A model generated the notes under the pieces. The model had not been told where the DNA came from. It ran no database searches and saw only the letters and a program-made list of their open reading frames with translations. Below, piece after piece: positions 36,459 through 45,321 of a DNA stretch of 64,000 bases. This DNA comes from an uncultured Cryomorphaceae bacterium (lineage in GTDB: Bacteria; Bacteroidota; Bacteroidia; Flavobacteriales; Schleiferiaceae). The position numbers and the translations under genes are program-made. The stretch is from positions 1 to 64,000 of the forward strand of contig CAJWKU010000001.1 in assembly GCA_913043005.1 (NCBI GenBank), given 5' to 3'. Numbering within the stretch: position 1 is the first letter of the stretch; every line of letters begins with the position of its first letter.

Positions 36459-38129
36459 ATGAAGTCTTATAACCGAACTACCGTTACCGCAGCTTTGCCA
36501 TATGCAAATGGGCCGATACATATTGGTCATCTTGCAGGGTGCTACCTGCCAGCAGATATTTATGTCAGGTATCTACGCATGAGTGGAAAAGAGGTTGCCT
36601 TTGTTTGTGGCTCTGATGAGCACGGCATGGCAATAACAATGAAAGCTCGAAAGGAAAATGTCACACCGTCTGTTATTGTCGATCGTTATAATGCTATGAT
36701 GCAAGAAGCCTTAACTAGTTTTGGAGTAAGCTTTGATATTTACTCAAGAACATCTTCCCCAAAGCATGCTGATGTTGCAAGTTCTTTTTTTAAGAAGTTA
36801 GATGAAAAGGGCACTTTTGAAGTTCGTGAGACAGATCAGTATTATGATCCTGTAGCACAACAATTTTTAGCCGATCGATACATAACGGGTACTTGTCCTA
36901 AATGTAAAAGTGAAAATGCGTACGGTGATCAATGTGAGCAATGTGGAGCTACTCTAAGCCCTATGGATTTAATTAATCCAAAATCAACACTTTCTGAGGC
37001 TGCTCCTGAAATAAGAAAGACAAAAAATTGGTTTTTGCCGTTAGATAAGTTAGCTCCAAAAATCCGTTCCTATATTGAGTCTCATCCGAATTGGAAACCA
37101 AATGTTCTGGGCCAATGCAAGTCATGGCTGGATTCAGGAGACGGACTTCAACCAAGGAGTATGACTCGTGACTTGGATTGGGGTGTTTCTGTGCCACTTG
37201 AAGGCGCAGAAGGTAAAGTTTTATATGTATGGTTTGATGCTCCTCTAGGATATATTACTGCAACTCAAGAGCTCTTTGGCGAGCAATGGGAAAAATGGTG
37301 GAAGGCAGACGATACCAGGTTGGTCCATTTTATTGGAAAAGATAATATTGTGTTTCATTCGATAATATTTCCTGCAATACTTATGGAGCATGGCGATTAT
37401 ATTTTACCAGAAGATATTCCCGCAAATGAATTTTTAAATCTTGAAGGCGAGAAGCTCTCCACTTCAAAGAATTGGGCGGTATGGCTTCATGAATATCTAG
37501 AAGATTTTCCAGGAAAACAGGATGCCTTGAGGTACACTTTATGTGCAACTATGCCCGAGGCAAAAGACAATGACTTTACTTGGTCTGATTTTCAGTTGCG
37601 AAACAATTCAGAGCTTGCATCAATCTTGGGAAACTTGGTGAACCGTGTTATGGTCTTAAACAATAAGTACTACAAAGGAGTGGTTCAAGAATTAGGAAAG
37701 TCTTCTGCCGATGTTAACTTATTGAATTCAATTATTATCCAAAGAGATAAAGTATCGCAGTCTTTAGAGGCTTATAGATTTAGAGAAGGATTAACTGAGG
37801 CAATGAATTTGGCGCGTATCGGCAACAAATATTTGGCTGATGAGGAGCCCTGGAAAAAGATAAAGACGGATCCTGAAAGAACATCAGAAATAATGGGAAC
37901 AATTACTCAATTTATTGCAGCTCTATCTGGTGTGTTCGATCCTTTTATTCCTTTTTCTGCTGAAAAAATAAGATCGATGCTTGGCATTTCTCTTTTATCA
38001 TGGGATGATTTGACTGGTAAGATCCTAGTCGTGCCTGGATCTAAAGTAGGTGAGGCGAAATTGCTTTTTGAGAAAATTGAAGATCATGAGGTTGAAACCC
38101 AAAAAGCTAAATTGAAAAAGACTTCATAA
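36459..38129 (+). CDS. metG: Methionyl-tRNA synthetase, form lacking the C-terminal tRNA-binding domain
   Basis: 556 residues from the ATG at 36459 (MKSYNRTTVTAALPYANG); the open frame continues upstream but would overlap the divergent gene. Class Ia features are PYANGPIHIGHLAG (HIGH), the four-cysteine zinc knuckle with CPKC and CEQC (about 145-165), WFDAPLGYITATQE and the KMSKS equivalent GEKLSTSKNW. The anticodon-binding helical domain is complete. Most Bacteroidota MetG proteins are about 680-700 residues with a Trbp111-like domain at the end; this one stops in the linker (LFEKIEDHEVETQ). Confidence 0.96.
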   Translation: MKSYNRTTVTAALPYANGPIHIGHLAGCYLPADIYVRYLRMSGKEVAFVCGSDEHGMAITMKARKENVTPSVIVDRYNAMMQEALTSFGVSFDIYSRTSSPKHADVASSFFKKLDEKGTFEVRETDQYYDPVAQQFLADRYITGTCPKCKSENAYGDQCEQCGATLSPMDLINPKSTLSEAAPEIRKTKNWFLPLDKLAPKIRSYIESHPNWKPNVLGQCKSWLDSGDGLQPRSMTRDLDWGVSVPLEGAEGKVLYVWFDAPLGYITATQELFGEQWEKWWKADDTRLVHFIGKDNIVFHSIIFPAILMEHGDYILPEDIPANEFLNLEGEKLSTSKNWAVWLHEYLEDFPGKQDALRYTLCATMPEAKDNDFTWSDFQLRNNSELASILGNLVNRVMVLNNKYYKGVVQELGKSSADVNLLNSIIIQRDKVSQSLEAYRFREGLTEAMNLARIGNKYLADEEPWKKIKTDPERTSEIMGTITQFIAALSGVFDPFIPFSAEKIRSMLGISLLSWDDLTGKILVVPGSKVGEAKLLFEKIEDHEVETQKAKLKKTS

Positions 38130-38151
38130 CCGCATTTGATCAAATTATATC

Positions 38152-38223
38152 GGCCCCGTAGTTCAATGGATAGAATAGGCGTTTCCTAAACGTTTGATAG
38201 CAGTTCGATTCTGCTCGGGGCTA
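38152..38223 (+). tRNA. tRNA-Arg, anticodon CCU
   Basis: 72-nt cloverleaf read by eye. The acceptor stem GGCCCCG (38152-38158) pairs with CGGGGCU before discriminator A (38223), with one terminal G-U pair. The D arm has stem GTTC/GAAT around AATGGATA, the anticodon stem GGCGT/ACGTT carries loop TTCCTAA, giving anticodon CCU (reads AGG), and the T arm has stem AGCAG/CTGCT with loop TTCGATT. CCA is not encoded. Two terminator-like hairpins follow. Confidence 0.92.
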
Positions 38224-38226
38224 CTT

Positions 38227-38256
38227 AAAACCTTCTCAGAGATGAGGAGGTTTTTT
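38227..38256 (+). terminator. Rho-independent terminator of the metG/tRNA-Arg transcript
   Basis: An 11-bp stem (AAAACCTTCTC with GAGGAGGTTTT, one G-U pair), a 6-nt loop AGAGAT and a run of six T at 38251-38256, directly after the tRNA. Confidence 0.75.
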
Positions 38257-38286
38257 AGTTGAGAATATTTTAAATTTTTTTGGTAC

Positions 38287-38322
38287 AAAAAAAGACCGCT
38301 CCGAATCAGAGCGGTCTTTTTT
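38287..38322. terminator. Strong bidirectional terminator
   Basis: A perfect stem of about 14 bp (core AGACCGCTC / GAGCGGTCT) with A-tract on one side and T-tract on the other and loop CGAATCA. Reading rightward it backs up the terminator after tRNA-Arg; reading leftward it ends the large adhesin-like gene whose stop is at 38357. Confidence 0.85.
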
Positions 38323-38356
38323 CTAAAAAACCTTTTTGGAATTTCTTCCTTTTTGG

Positions 38357-41300
38357 TTATCGCTGGACAGCCACACGTAAAGTACGTGTCCCTTCTTCTG
38401 CCGTTAGCCGCACCATGTAGACTCCTGAAGCTAGATGACTCAAATCAATTCTGAGTTCACTTGATCCAGCATTCCATTTGGTTGCATTTAACAGTTGTCC
38501 CTGAAGGCCTATAACGCTAACCTCAACTTCACCTGCTAAGTTGCTGCGCTCTAATGTAAAGGCGCCAGCAGTTGGATTCGGGAATAAGCTTATGCTTCCC
38601 AATGCCTCATCTATACTTACCGCACAATCGTAGCATTTGGTGAAACATACTGGAGCAAATACGGTATCGGCACTTCCAGTTGCTACAGTAGAAATGCGAT
38701 TGTATCCTCCTACGCCATCACTGACTCCACAAGAGGCAAGATCTCCGCTAGCTTCAGCTCCAGTCCAATCGGTTCCGTTGATAAACTTATACTGTAGATA
38801 TACGCCATTGGCAGATGCTCCAAAAGTGATAGAGTAGATTCCGTCACCGTCAGGGTCTAGCATCTCAGAACTCATTGGGTCCCAATTTTGCCATGTGCCT
38901 GCTACATGAACACCATTACTGTCAATGGCACCATTAGCAACTTCCCATGCCATATTTACATTGAGGGTGACATCTATTATACAGTTATCACACTCACCCC
39001 AGCAAACAACTGGGATAATAGTATCAGCAGCAGGTATTGTCATGATACGGTTTACAAACTGACCACTTTGAATAACACATGAACCTTGATTGCTCAATGT
39101 CTCTTGTATAGTCCATCCGTCAGCTGAATATTTGAACTCAATGGTATCACCAACAGGTAAAGTCACAGTAACATCCCAAACGTTATCGCCGTCTGCATCG
39201 CTCATTGCGTTACAGTTACCACACCAGTTGTTGAACGTAGCATTAACCTCAGGAGTTGTAAAGGCACTCGTAACCTTGTTCATATTCACTTGGAAGGTTA
39301 CTTCTGAAGTTTGGATACAATTGATTGTGAATACCGTAGAGTCCCATGACCCGCCGGTAAATCCAGCTGCTACTGTACCACCATGATTGAATGCTCCTCC
39401 ATTTGTGGTATCAAGCTTGGCAACATTATTAAGTCCCCAAGGACATAAGATATCTACTGTGTAATAACCCACGCTTGGGTTATTCATTCCATCACCATAT
39501 GAGTCTTCAATTCTGAATTCATAGGTTCCTGCATCAGGTAAGCAAATTGTATCTACATATGTTGCAGACGCGGCATTGTATGGGAAGACATAATCTAGAG
39601 GTCCTCTTGATGCCATCACATTACCGGTATTCACATCAACAATCTCCCAAGAAATCTCATCACCATAAACGTCAGTAAGAACTTCTACTCGCACATCAGT
39701 ACATGGAGCCAATGCACCATCAAGTTCCATATTGTCTACTGCCCAGAACCATCCCCAGTTTCCTCCTTGATCATCATATCGGAAACGAACTTGGAAGTCC
39801 GCGTTCTGGTAGGCTGTAACATCTATAGTCTCATGACCAGGATTACTCCATGCTCCTATCGTTGCAGTGGTGTAAGCAGCAACCTGAACCCAGGCACTTC
39901 CGTCGTAAACTTCTACATACCCTGCAGATCCTGTAAATGGTCTCCAGTAATGGTCAAATTCTAGAGTTAAAGTATCGTAACCTACTGCATCAAATATTGG
40001 AGAAACCAATTTCACATTTGTTGCAGGCGCAGTACTTCCTGCACCATCGTCGTCTACAAATGCAAATTTGCTTCCATTTAGGTTAGATGACGTTCCATAA
40101 TTATCAATTATTTCCCAAGTAGATCCTCCAGGGTCCAGCACACTCCATGCGCAAGACAAACCATTATTGAAGTCTTCTAGATAAGGAAGTGCTGTTGATG
40201 GAACATTTCCATAAATAGCTGAAGCCGTAGCAATAGGTCCGGTACATCCTTCCCTTATTACCCAATCATAGGCATAGTATGCTCTTGAGTTTGTTGCTCC
40301 AAAGGATACGGAGTCAATACTGGCTACGTTGGCAACGGTATATGGATAATTTGCACCTGTAGTAGCCCGATGAAGTTGTCCCGGCGTTCCTGAGACAAAG
40401 TCAAAGTTGATAAAATAAGTGCCTGGAGTTACGGCAAGCCCAATATAGACCTGATGTGTGCCTGCAGCAGATACATTTATTGTATCTGTCAACTGAAGCT
40501 CGTCACCAGAATGACCTGAGGCTTTGCTTCCACCACCTTCAGATATACGCACTTGGAAGTCTGTAAGTCCATTTGAAATAACAGTAACTGAGTCTAAAAT
40601 AAATGCTTTACTTGCTGTAAACCACATTCCATTGCTGAAGTTTCCAAATCCGCCGGTTAGAGTAGTTGGAGGTCCAAATGTATAAGCAGCAGTTAGGTTA
40701 TTTGGCGCAAAAACTGTTGCATAATAATCTGTATTTGCCGTTATCACAGGAGTGGTAAAACTAGTCCCTGAACCAAGAACAGAGGAAGAGGCATCCATCC
40801 AAAGAATACTATTTGAGCTGGGTATCGATGAAGTAGTGGTAAAGGTCACTTCTGATGGGCCACAAGTGGTTTCAGATGGAACTACTACACTATCCGTTGT
40901 AGGGCAAGTTGCAGGACAGCTAGCCATAAATGTTGCAAATACTTGACCTGCAGAAGCTGTCGTAAAATCATTGTTATAGCTTCCAACTTCATGATAAATT
41001 GTATCCCCAATTGGGCTCATCAAGGTGAAACCCATTTCATAGAAAAATGATCCTGGAGCTTCACATACCAATCTCGCAGAATCTCCATCACAAAGATTAC
41101 CAAATACAGTTACTGGTCCCGCTCCTGAAGTAAGTGTTGCAGATCCCATGTTGATCCACTGTCCAGTCACAGGATTTTTTTGTTCAACGGCAATACTACC
41201 ACCATTCCAACCATCACCAAATGCATCGGTCATGATAAATGGATAGCCACATTGCGCAATAGGGTCACAAAGGAGAGTAGAGAAGGTTTCAATTCCTGAC

Positions 41301-43162
41301 CATGCTGATGTGTCTCCCACAGAGCAAATCTCTCTTACCTCCGCGTCATAAGGGATTCCTGATACAAGTCCGCTTAAAGTTTTAGATGTTCCACTACCCG
41401 ATATGTAGGCGTAAGCAGTAGAGCCAGAAGCTACATATCTAATTTGATAGCTCAATGCTCCGGCATTGTATGTGGTCCATGTCAAATCAGCAGAATTGCT
41501 TGTCACATTTGAAGCAATTAAATTTGCCGGCCCAAAGCAGCTTAGTGGTGTGTATTCATCAGCTCCTATATCAGGATGAGTCAAAGACCTTAGGTCTCCA
41601 TCAAAATCTTTTAGCAGACCCAAAGGTGTTCCCGCACTGTCTGCAAGCAATCCTGTAGTGTGCAAATCTGCAGCTAAAATAGGATCACCGAAAATAGAGT
41701 TTGTGTCTTGACCCGTGGCAAGGTTCCATCCCGAAATAGTATTATACCCCGTCCCAAGGGCACCGTAAGCTAATACCGTAGTTGAATTTCCGAAATAAAC
41801 GTTGTAGTCCGAAGTGAAAAACACTCCTGGAGTCGCAATTGTTTCAGCATGTATTGCTGAACCTGTTCCACTATTCACTATTATATTGTTTTGAATCTGA
41901 TTACCCACTGGAGTAAATAAAGTAGTGGTAGCAGACGCATCTAAATGAATAGAGCCTCTAAATAAGGAGCCTCCTCCCGTTAGGAGTAATGTGTTATGAC
42001 TTACGTCTAAGTTTGAACAATGATAAATTTTAATGTCTGAGTACCAACTAGTAGTGCCTGTCGGATTTCCCATAGATATCATGTTGTTTTGAACGGACCC
42101 ACTTTTTGTTAAGTCAATATTCACATTCACTAACTCTATTCCAGTTCCATTTACAGGGTCAGTTCCCGAATCTATAATCTTATTATTTTCAATGACAACA
42201 TCCCTAAATGTATTTCCAGTAACTAAATCAGGATTTCCCCTGAGATAAATACCTCGGTATCCAGTTTCGATATCATTATTTTTAATCTCAGCAAATAAAG
42301 GAAAGGCCTGATTTGTTGGGTTGGTATATACATTTAGAGCATTTTCTGCTCCACGAACTTTATTGTTATTAAAAACTATTCCATAAGAAATATTATTGAC
42401 AATATTATTTAAGTTGCTCCACCAAGATCCTAAGGGTACACTTTTATACATCTCATTATTGGTGATCTCCACATATTTTGCCCAATAAAAATTGATACCT
42501 TGATCATTCGCATAGATTATATTATTGTCCACGAATATTGAATCTGCGCCTAGTTGATATCCAGAACCTCCCATTTGTATACCTACGGAAAAGTTATTTA
42601 TACTGTTATTTATAAAATGAAAACTTCCTCTTCCTTTTGAACTTGGGGTTCCATTGTTCATGGAATGGTTTAGGTTAGATACGGTTGTCCCTGCCGAACC
42701 ATTGATGGTATTTCCATCAAGAGTCCAGTTAGTCAAAGTAGAGTTGCCAAAGAATACTGTTCCGTAACTAACTCCAAGAGCGTTAAATGTTAAATTTTTA
42801 AAGACCGTGTAGTCACAACCATTGAGATAAACCAAATAATTGTCTATTGAAGAGGATGCAGAATCCTCAATTACCGCTTGGCTGGTATTCGAAGGGTCAG
42901 ATTGAAAAGTTACTGTATTAATTGATGAAGTTCCAGCAATAGAGTCAACACTAAAACGTGGATAAGTTCCATCTTTAATATTAATAATAACAGGCCCACT
43001 GACTCCGTTTTGCGCTAAAGCAGTGGAAGCAGCTAGCATAGAATTAAAATTAGCAGATCCTGTAGCTGATACAGTATATGTTCCTGACATCTGCGCCAAA
43101 ACGCTAATGCTTGAGACAAAAATCAGAGAAGTGAATAAAAGTATTTTGGTAAAATTCTTCAT
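38357..43162 (-). CDS. Giant secreted multidomain adhesin-like protein with T9SS type A sorting domain
   Basis: 1,601 residues from the ATG at 43162 (MKNFTKILLFTSLIF, a signal peptide ending VLAQ). Order of domains: a parallel right-handed beta-helix rich in Asn ladders (about 30-540, motif family NNxI), a fibronectin type III domain (about 545-635), a jelly-roll segment with FGDGWNGGSIAV, an Ig-like region, a MAM/jelly-roll domain (YLEDFNNGLSCAWSV), another GDGMNNPSVGYY segment, and two tandem starch-binding-like domains (about 1300-1510), each ending V-C-x3-C-x2-C. The C-terminal sorting domain starts ISLFPNPTAGAF. It likely sits on the cell surface; ligands may be glycans (inference). A bidirectional terminator lies behind it. 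Confidence 0.88.
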   Translation of the reverse strand: MKNFTKILLFTSLIFVSSISVLAQMSGTYTVSATGSANFNSMLAASTALAQNGVSGPVIINIKDGTYPRFSVDSIAGTSSINTVTFQSDPSNTSQAVIEDSASSSIDNYLVYLNGCDYTVFKNLTFNALGVSYGTVFFGNSTLTNWTLDGNTINGSAGTTVSNLNHSMNNGTPSSKGRGSFHFINNSINNFSVGIQMGGSGYQLGADSIFVDNNIIYANDQGINFYWAKYVEITNNEMYKSVPLGSWWSNLNNIVNNISYGIVFNNNKVRGAENALNVYTNPTNQAFPLFAEIKNNDIETGYRGIYLRGNPDLVTGNTFRDVVIENNKIIDSGTDPVNGTGIELVNVNIDLTKSGSVQNNMISMGNPTGTTSWYSDIKIYHCSNLDVSHNTLLLTGGGSLFRGSIHLDASATTTLFTPVGNQIQNNIIVNSGTGSAIHAETIATPGVFFTSDYNVYFGNSTTVLAYGALGTGYNTISGWNLATGQDTNSIFGDPILAADLHTTGLLADSAGTPLGLLKDFDGDLRSLTHPDIGADEYTPLSCFGPANLIASNVTSNSADLTWTTYNAGALSYQIRYVASGSTAYAYISGSGTSKTLSGLVSGIPYDAEVREICSVGDTSAWSGIETFSTLLCDPIAQCGYPFIMTDAFGDGWNGGSIAVEQKNPVTGQWINMGSATLTSGAGPVTVFGNLCDGDSARLVCEAPGSFFYEMGFTLMSPIGDTIYHEVGSYNNDFTTASAGQVFATFMASCPATCPTTDSVVVPSETTCGPSEVTFTTTSSIPSSNSILWMDASSSVLGSGTSFTTPVITANTDYYATVFAPNNLTAAYTFGPPTTLTGGFGNFSNGMWFTASKAFILDSVTVISNGLTDFQVRISEGGGSKASGHSGDELQLTDTINVSAAGTHQVYIGLAVTPGTYFINFDFVSGTPGQLHRATTGANYPYTVANVASIDSVSFGATNSRAYYAYDWVIREGCTGPIATASAIYGNVPSTALPYLEDFNNGLSCAWSVLDPGGSTWEIIDNYGTSSNLNGSKFAFVDDDGAGSTAPATNVKLVSPIFDAVGYDTLTLEFDHYWRPFTGSAGYVEVYDGSAWVQVAAYTTATIGAWSNPGHETIDVTAYQNADFQVRFRYDDQGGNWGWFWAVDNMELDGALAPCTDVRVEVLTDVYGDEISWEIVDVNTGNVMASRGPLDYVFPYNAASATYVDTICLPDAGTYEFRIEDSYGDGMNNPSVGYYTVDILCPWGLNNVAKLDTTNGGAFNHGGTVAAGFTGGSWDSTVFTINCIQTSEVTFQVNMNKVTSAFTTPEVNATFNNWCGNCNAMSDADGDNVWDVTVTLPVGDTIEFKYSADGWTIQETLSNQGSCVIQSGQFVNRIMTIPAADTIIPVVCWGECDNCIIDVTLNVNMAWEVANGAIDSNGVHVAGTWQNWDPMSSEMLDPDGDGIYSITFGASANGVYLQYKFINGTDWTGAEASGDLASCGVSDGVGGYNRISTVATGSADTVFAPVCFTKCYDCAVSIDEALGSISLFPNPTAGAFTLERSNLAGEVEVSVIGLQGQLLNATKWNAGSSELRIDLSHLASGVYMVRLTAEEGTRTLRVAVQR

Positions 43163-43183
43163 TTTAAGGTGTTTAGGTTGAAA

Positions 43184-43207
43184 AGGTGAGGCTTTCACCT
43201 AGGGTGA
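43184..43207. other. Two mutually exclusive small hairpins upstream of the adhesin gene
   Basis: The segment TCACC at 43195-43199 can pair either with GGTGA at 43185-43189 (with flanking bases, 6-bp stem, 5-nt loop) or with GGTGA at 43203-43207 (5-bp stem, 3-nt loop). It lies 22-45 nt upstream of the adhesin start codon and may belong to its leader or be an operator. The stems are short and the call is weak. Confidence 0.25.
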
Positions 43208-43345
43208 TAACAATTATGCAAATTATTATATTTAATTTCAATATTTACTCCTAGCAGCACTAAGTTTTAATGATAAATGCAATTGAATGAATGAGTTATT
43301 TGCAAAATATGCAAAAATGGTCATTCATGATAAGAAATATTTTTT

Positions 43346-43864
43346 TCAGCCCTTATTATCAATATTCCTGATACTCTCAATAACATCATCAGCAATCTCA
43401 TTAGGGATTGGAAGAGACAAAGTGTAATGAGCGATTTTCCATGCATCCGCTTCTTTTACTAGGACACCATTTCCGCGGCACCGACCCATATGATCAGAAT
43501 CAAGCTGTTCATCAAACCATGCGGTGCTTCCTCGAATACTTATGTTCCTGCCTTTTTTTGGTGTGAAGGTCCACGCAGAATTACTCTTAAAATATTTACG
43601 ACTCCATTTTTTGAATTCGCTTTTAGTCCAACGTTCATTGTCATCAGTTCCTTGAAAGACACTTTGATCAGATGCGATGATATCAAAATAAGTGAGCGAA
43701 TCTGCCTTGCTGGCTGCACGGTGCCAGGAGTCCAATATTTCATTAATTAGCGCTTTTTCCAAATCACTATTTACCGTAATACTCAGATCAGTCTCTTTTT
43801 CAACTTGGCAAGAGGATGAGGTAGAAAAAATAAAAAGTAAAAGAGAGACTCTGAAAATGTTCAT
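43346..43864 (-). CDS. SnoaL/NTF2-like lipoprotein
   Basis: 172 residues. A lipoprotein signal (LLLFIFSTSSSC, lipobox Cys about residue 19) leads into a single NTF2-like cone domain (about 35-160), with DSWHRAASKADSLTYFDIIA, VFQGTDDNERWTKSEFKKW and VLVKEADAWKIAHYTLS, typical of SnoaL_3-type proteins of unknown function. It lies 42 nt from the divergent sulfotransferase gene. Whether they are functionally linked is unknown. Confidence 0.8.
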   Translation of the reverse strand: MNIFRVSLLLFIFSTSSSCQVEKETDLSITVNSDLEKALINEILDSWHRAASKADSLTYFDIIASDQSVFQGTDDNERWTKSEFKKWSRKYFKSNSAWTFTPKKGRNISIRGSTAWFDEQLDSDHMGRCRGNGVLVKEADAWKIAHYTLSLPIPNEIADDVIESIRNIDNKG

Positions 43865-43906
43865 ATTTCTAAGGTACTAACTACTTTTAACACAGAATAT
43901 CTTCAA

Positions 43907-44881
43907 ATGACAAATGCTCCTATTTTTATTCTTGGAAGCCATAAATCAGGAACCAGCTTATTGCGTTCATTGCTCGATGATCATCCAGATCTTTATGTGA
44001 TTCCATTTGAGACCCATTTTATGGCTTCTCTTGGCCGTTGGATAAAGTATTCTTACCGGAAACAGTCACCCGCAGTCAAGGCTGAATATATTCAGAACCT
44101 TTTGCAGGTTTTAGAAAATTATTCGAAATCAAAAGATAGACAAGCGGATGTTGTATTATCAGATATCGTGGATATCGATAAGGCTAAAGAGTTTTTGAAT
44201 AAGTCAGAGGATATAGATACCCCAGAGCAGGCATTGTCTTTATTCAACGAATTGTTACCCGAGATTATTCCAGAAATGGGGGATCCCAAAGGGAAGAGAA
44301 TGGTGGAGAAGTCTGTTGAGCATGCTGAAATGGCCATGGAGCTATACCGTTGTTTCCCCCATGCGCAATTTATTCACATTGTGAAAAATCCATATGCAAA
44401 TTTCGTAGCCCTGAGAAAATTTAAATCAAAGGACCAGGGATACCCATTGGTCAATAAGGTATTTGGATCATTAGAAACAGGATATTTTTTTCTCGATAAA
44501 AATGAAAAAAGCCTCCCTAACTATAAAGTTTTACTTTATGAGGATCTGGCTCGAGACCCATCAACAGTTTTAAAAGGTGTCGCTGATTTTTTGAATATAA
44601 CATTTGATGACAAACTGCTTCAGCCAAGTTTATTAGGTAGTCCATGGTCGGGTAATAGCGCCTATGGCGAATTCAAAGGAATCAGCTCTGAATTTCTAGA
44701 TAATTGGAAAGATGAGATTCATCCTTTTGAGGCAAACCTGATAACTCAAAACTTGTCCCACGTTCTTGAAAAGTATGGTTATGAAAGGCAAAGAATTATT
44801 AAAGGATCGTGGAAGCGTGCAAAAGGGGAATCTTTTAAACGCTATTTATACAATCGCTTTTACCCCTATTATCTGCGATAG
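43907..44881 (+). CDS. PAPS-dependent sulfotransferase
   Basis: 324 residues, cytoplasmic by sequence. The PAPS 5'-phosphosulfate loop is PIFILGSHKSGTSLLRSLLD (about 5-24) and the 3'-phosphate motif lies in FIHIVKNPYANFVALRKF (about 156-173), both characteristic of the Sulfotransfer_3-type family. It would transfer sulfate from PAPS to a hydroxyl or amine of a lipid, glycan or metabolite; acceptor unknown. The stop is immediately followed (no gap) by the stop of a convergent small gene. Start ATG at 43907 is the only reasonable one. Confidence 0.85.
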   Translation: MTNAPIFILGSHKSGTSLLRSLLDDHPDLYVIPFETHFMASLGRWIKYSYRKQSPAVKAEYIQNLLQVLENYSKSKDRQADVVLSDIVDIDKAKEFLNKSEDIDTPEQALSLFNELLPEIIPEMGDPKGKRMVEKSVEHAEMAMELYRCFPHAQFIHIVKNPYANFVALRKFKSKDQGYPLVNKVFGSLETGYFFLDKNEKSLPNYKVLLYEDLARDPSTVLKGVADFLNITFDDKLLQPSLLGSPWSGNSAYGEFKGISSEFLDNWKDEIHPFEANLITQNLSHVLEKYGYERQRIIKGSWKRAKGESFKRYLYNRFYPYYLR

Positions 44882-45238
44882 TTATTGAGCGCTGAGTTTT
44901 TCTAATTCTTTCTGTAGTTCAGAAATTTTATTTTCTGCTTCAGACAATTTTGATTGTAAAGACAAATGACTCTGATGAAGATCATCAGCCCGTCTTCTTT
45001 CTTTTTTTAGTTCACTTAATAATTTTTCTAGTTTTTGATCCCTGGAGAGAATGATTTTTTGATCAGTGTATTGAATAAAAAAGGAATAACCAGCATAACA
45101 TACTATACCTGCGATTGCAGCAAGGCGAAAGTTTTCTTGCATACTCTCTAGTGATGGTATGAATATAGATCCCAAATAACCGATCAAAAGGATACCTCCT
45201 AAAACAAGTAATAGACGTTCAATTGTGCTGCTTTTCAT
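44882..45238 (-). CDS. Small membrane protein with C-terminal coiled coil
   Basis: 118 residues: two hydrophobic segments (about 8-28 and 38-56) followed by a strongly charged coiled coil (about 62-118, heptads in LLSELKKERRRADDLHQ and ENKISELQKELEKL). I do not recognise a family. The coil faces the cytoplasm or periplasm depending on topology. It is convergent with the sulfotransferase gene and divergent from the sugar transporter gene, with an 83-nt upstream gap. Confidence 0.68.
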   Translation of the reverse strand: MKSSTIERLLLVLGGILLIGYLGSIFIPSLESMQENFRLAAIAGIVCYAGYSFFIQYTDQKIILSRDQKLEKLLSELKKERRRADDLHQSHLSLQSKLSEAENKISELQKELEKLSAQ

Positions 45239-45321
45239 AGGTTTTTCTTATTTAACCATGAAAGTAATGAATTTGTAGTAGAACTATTTGTAGTTTTCCG
45301 AACTAAGTAAAAAAGAGATAA

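Noticed and set aside
38152-38356. tRNA-Arg as an attachment site for an integrated element
   Set aside because: No integrase, no partial tRNA duplicate and no change in gene content on either side; the neighbours are metG and a T9SS protein.
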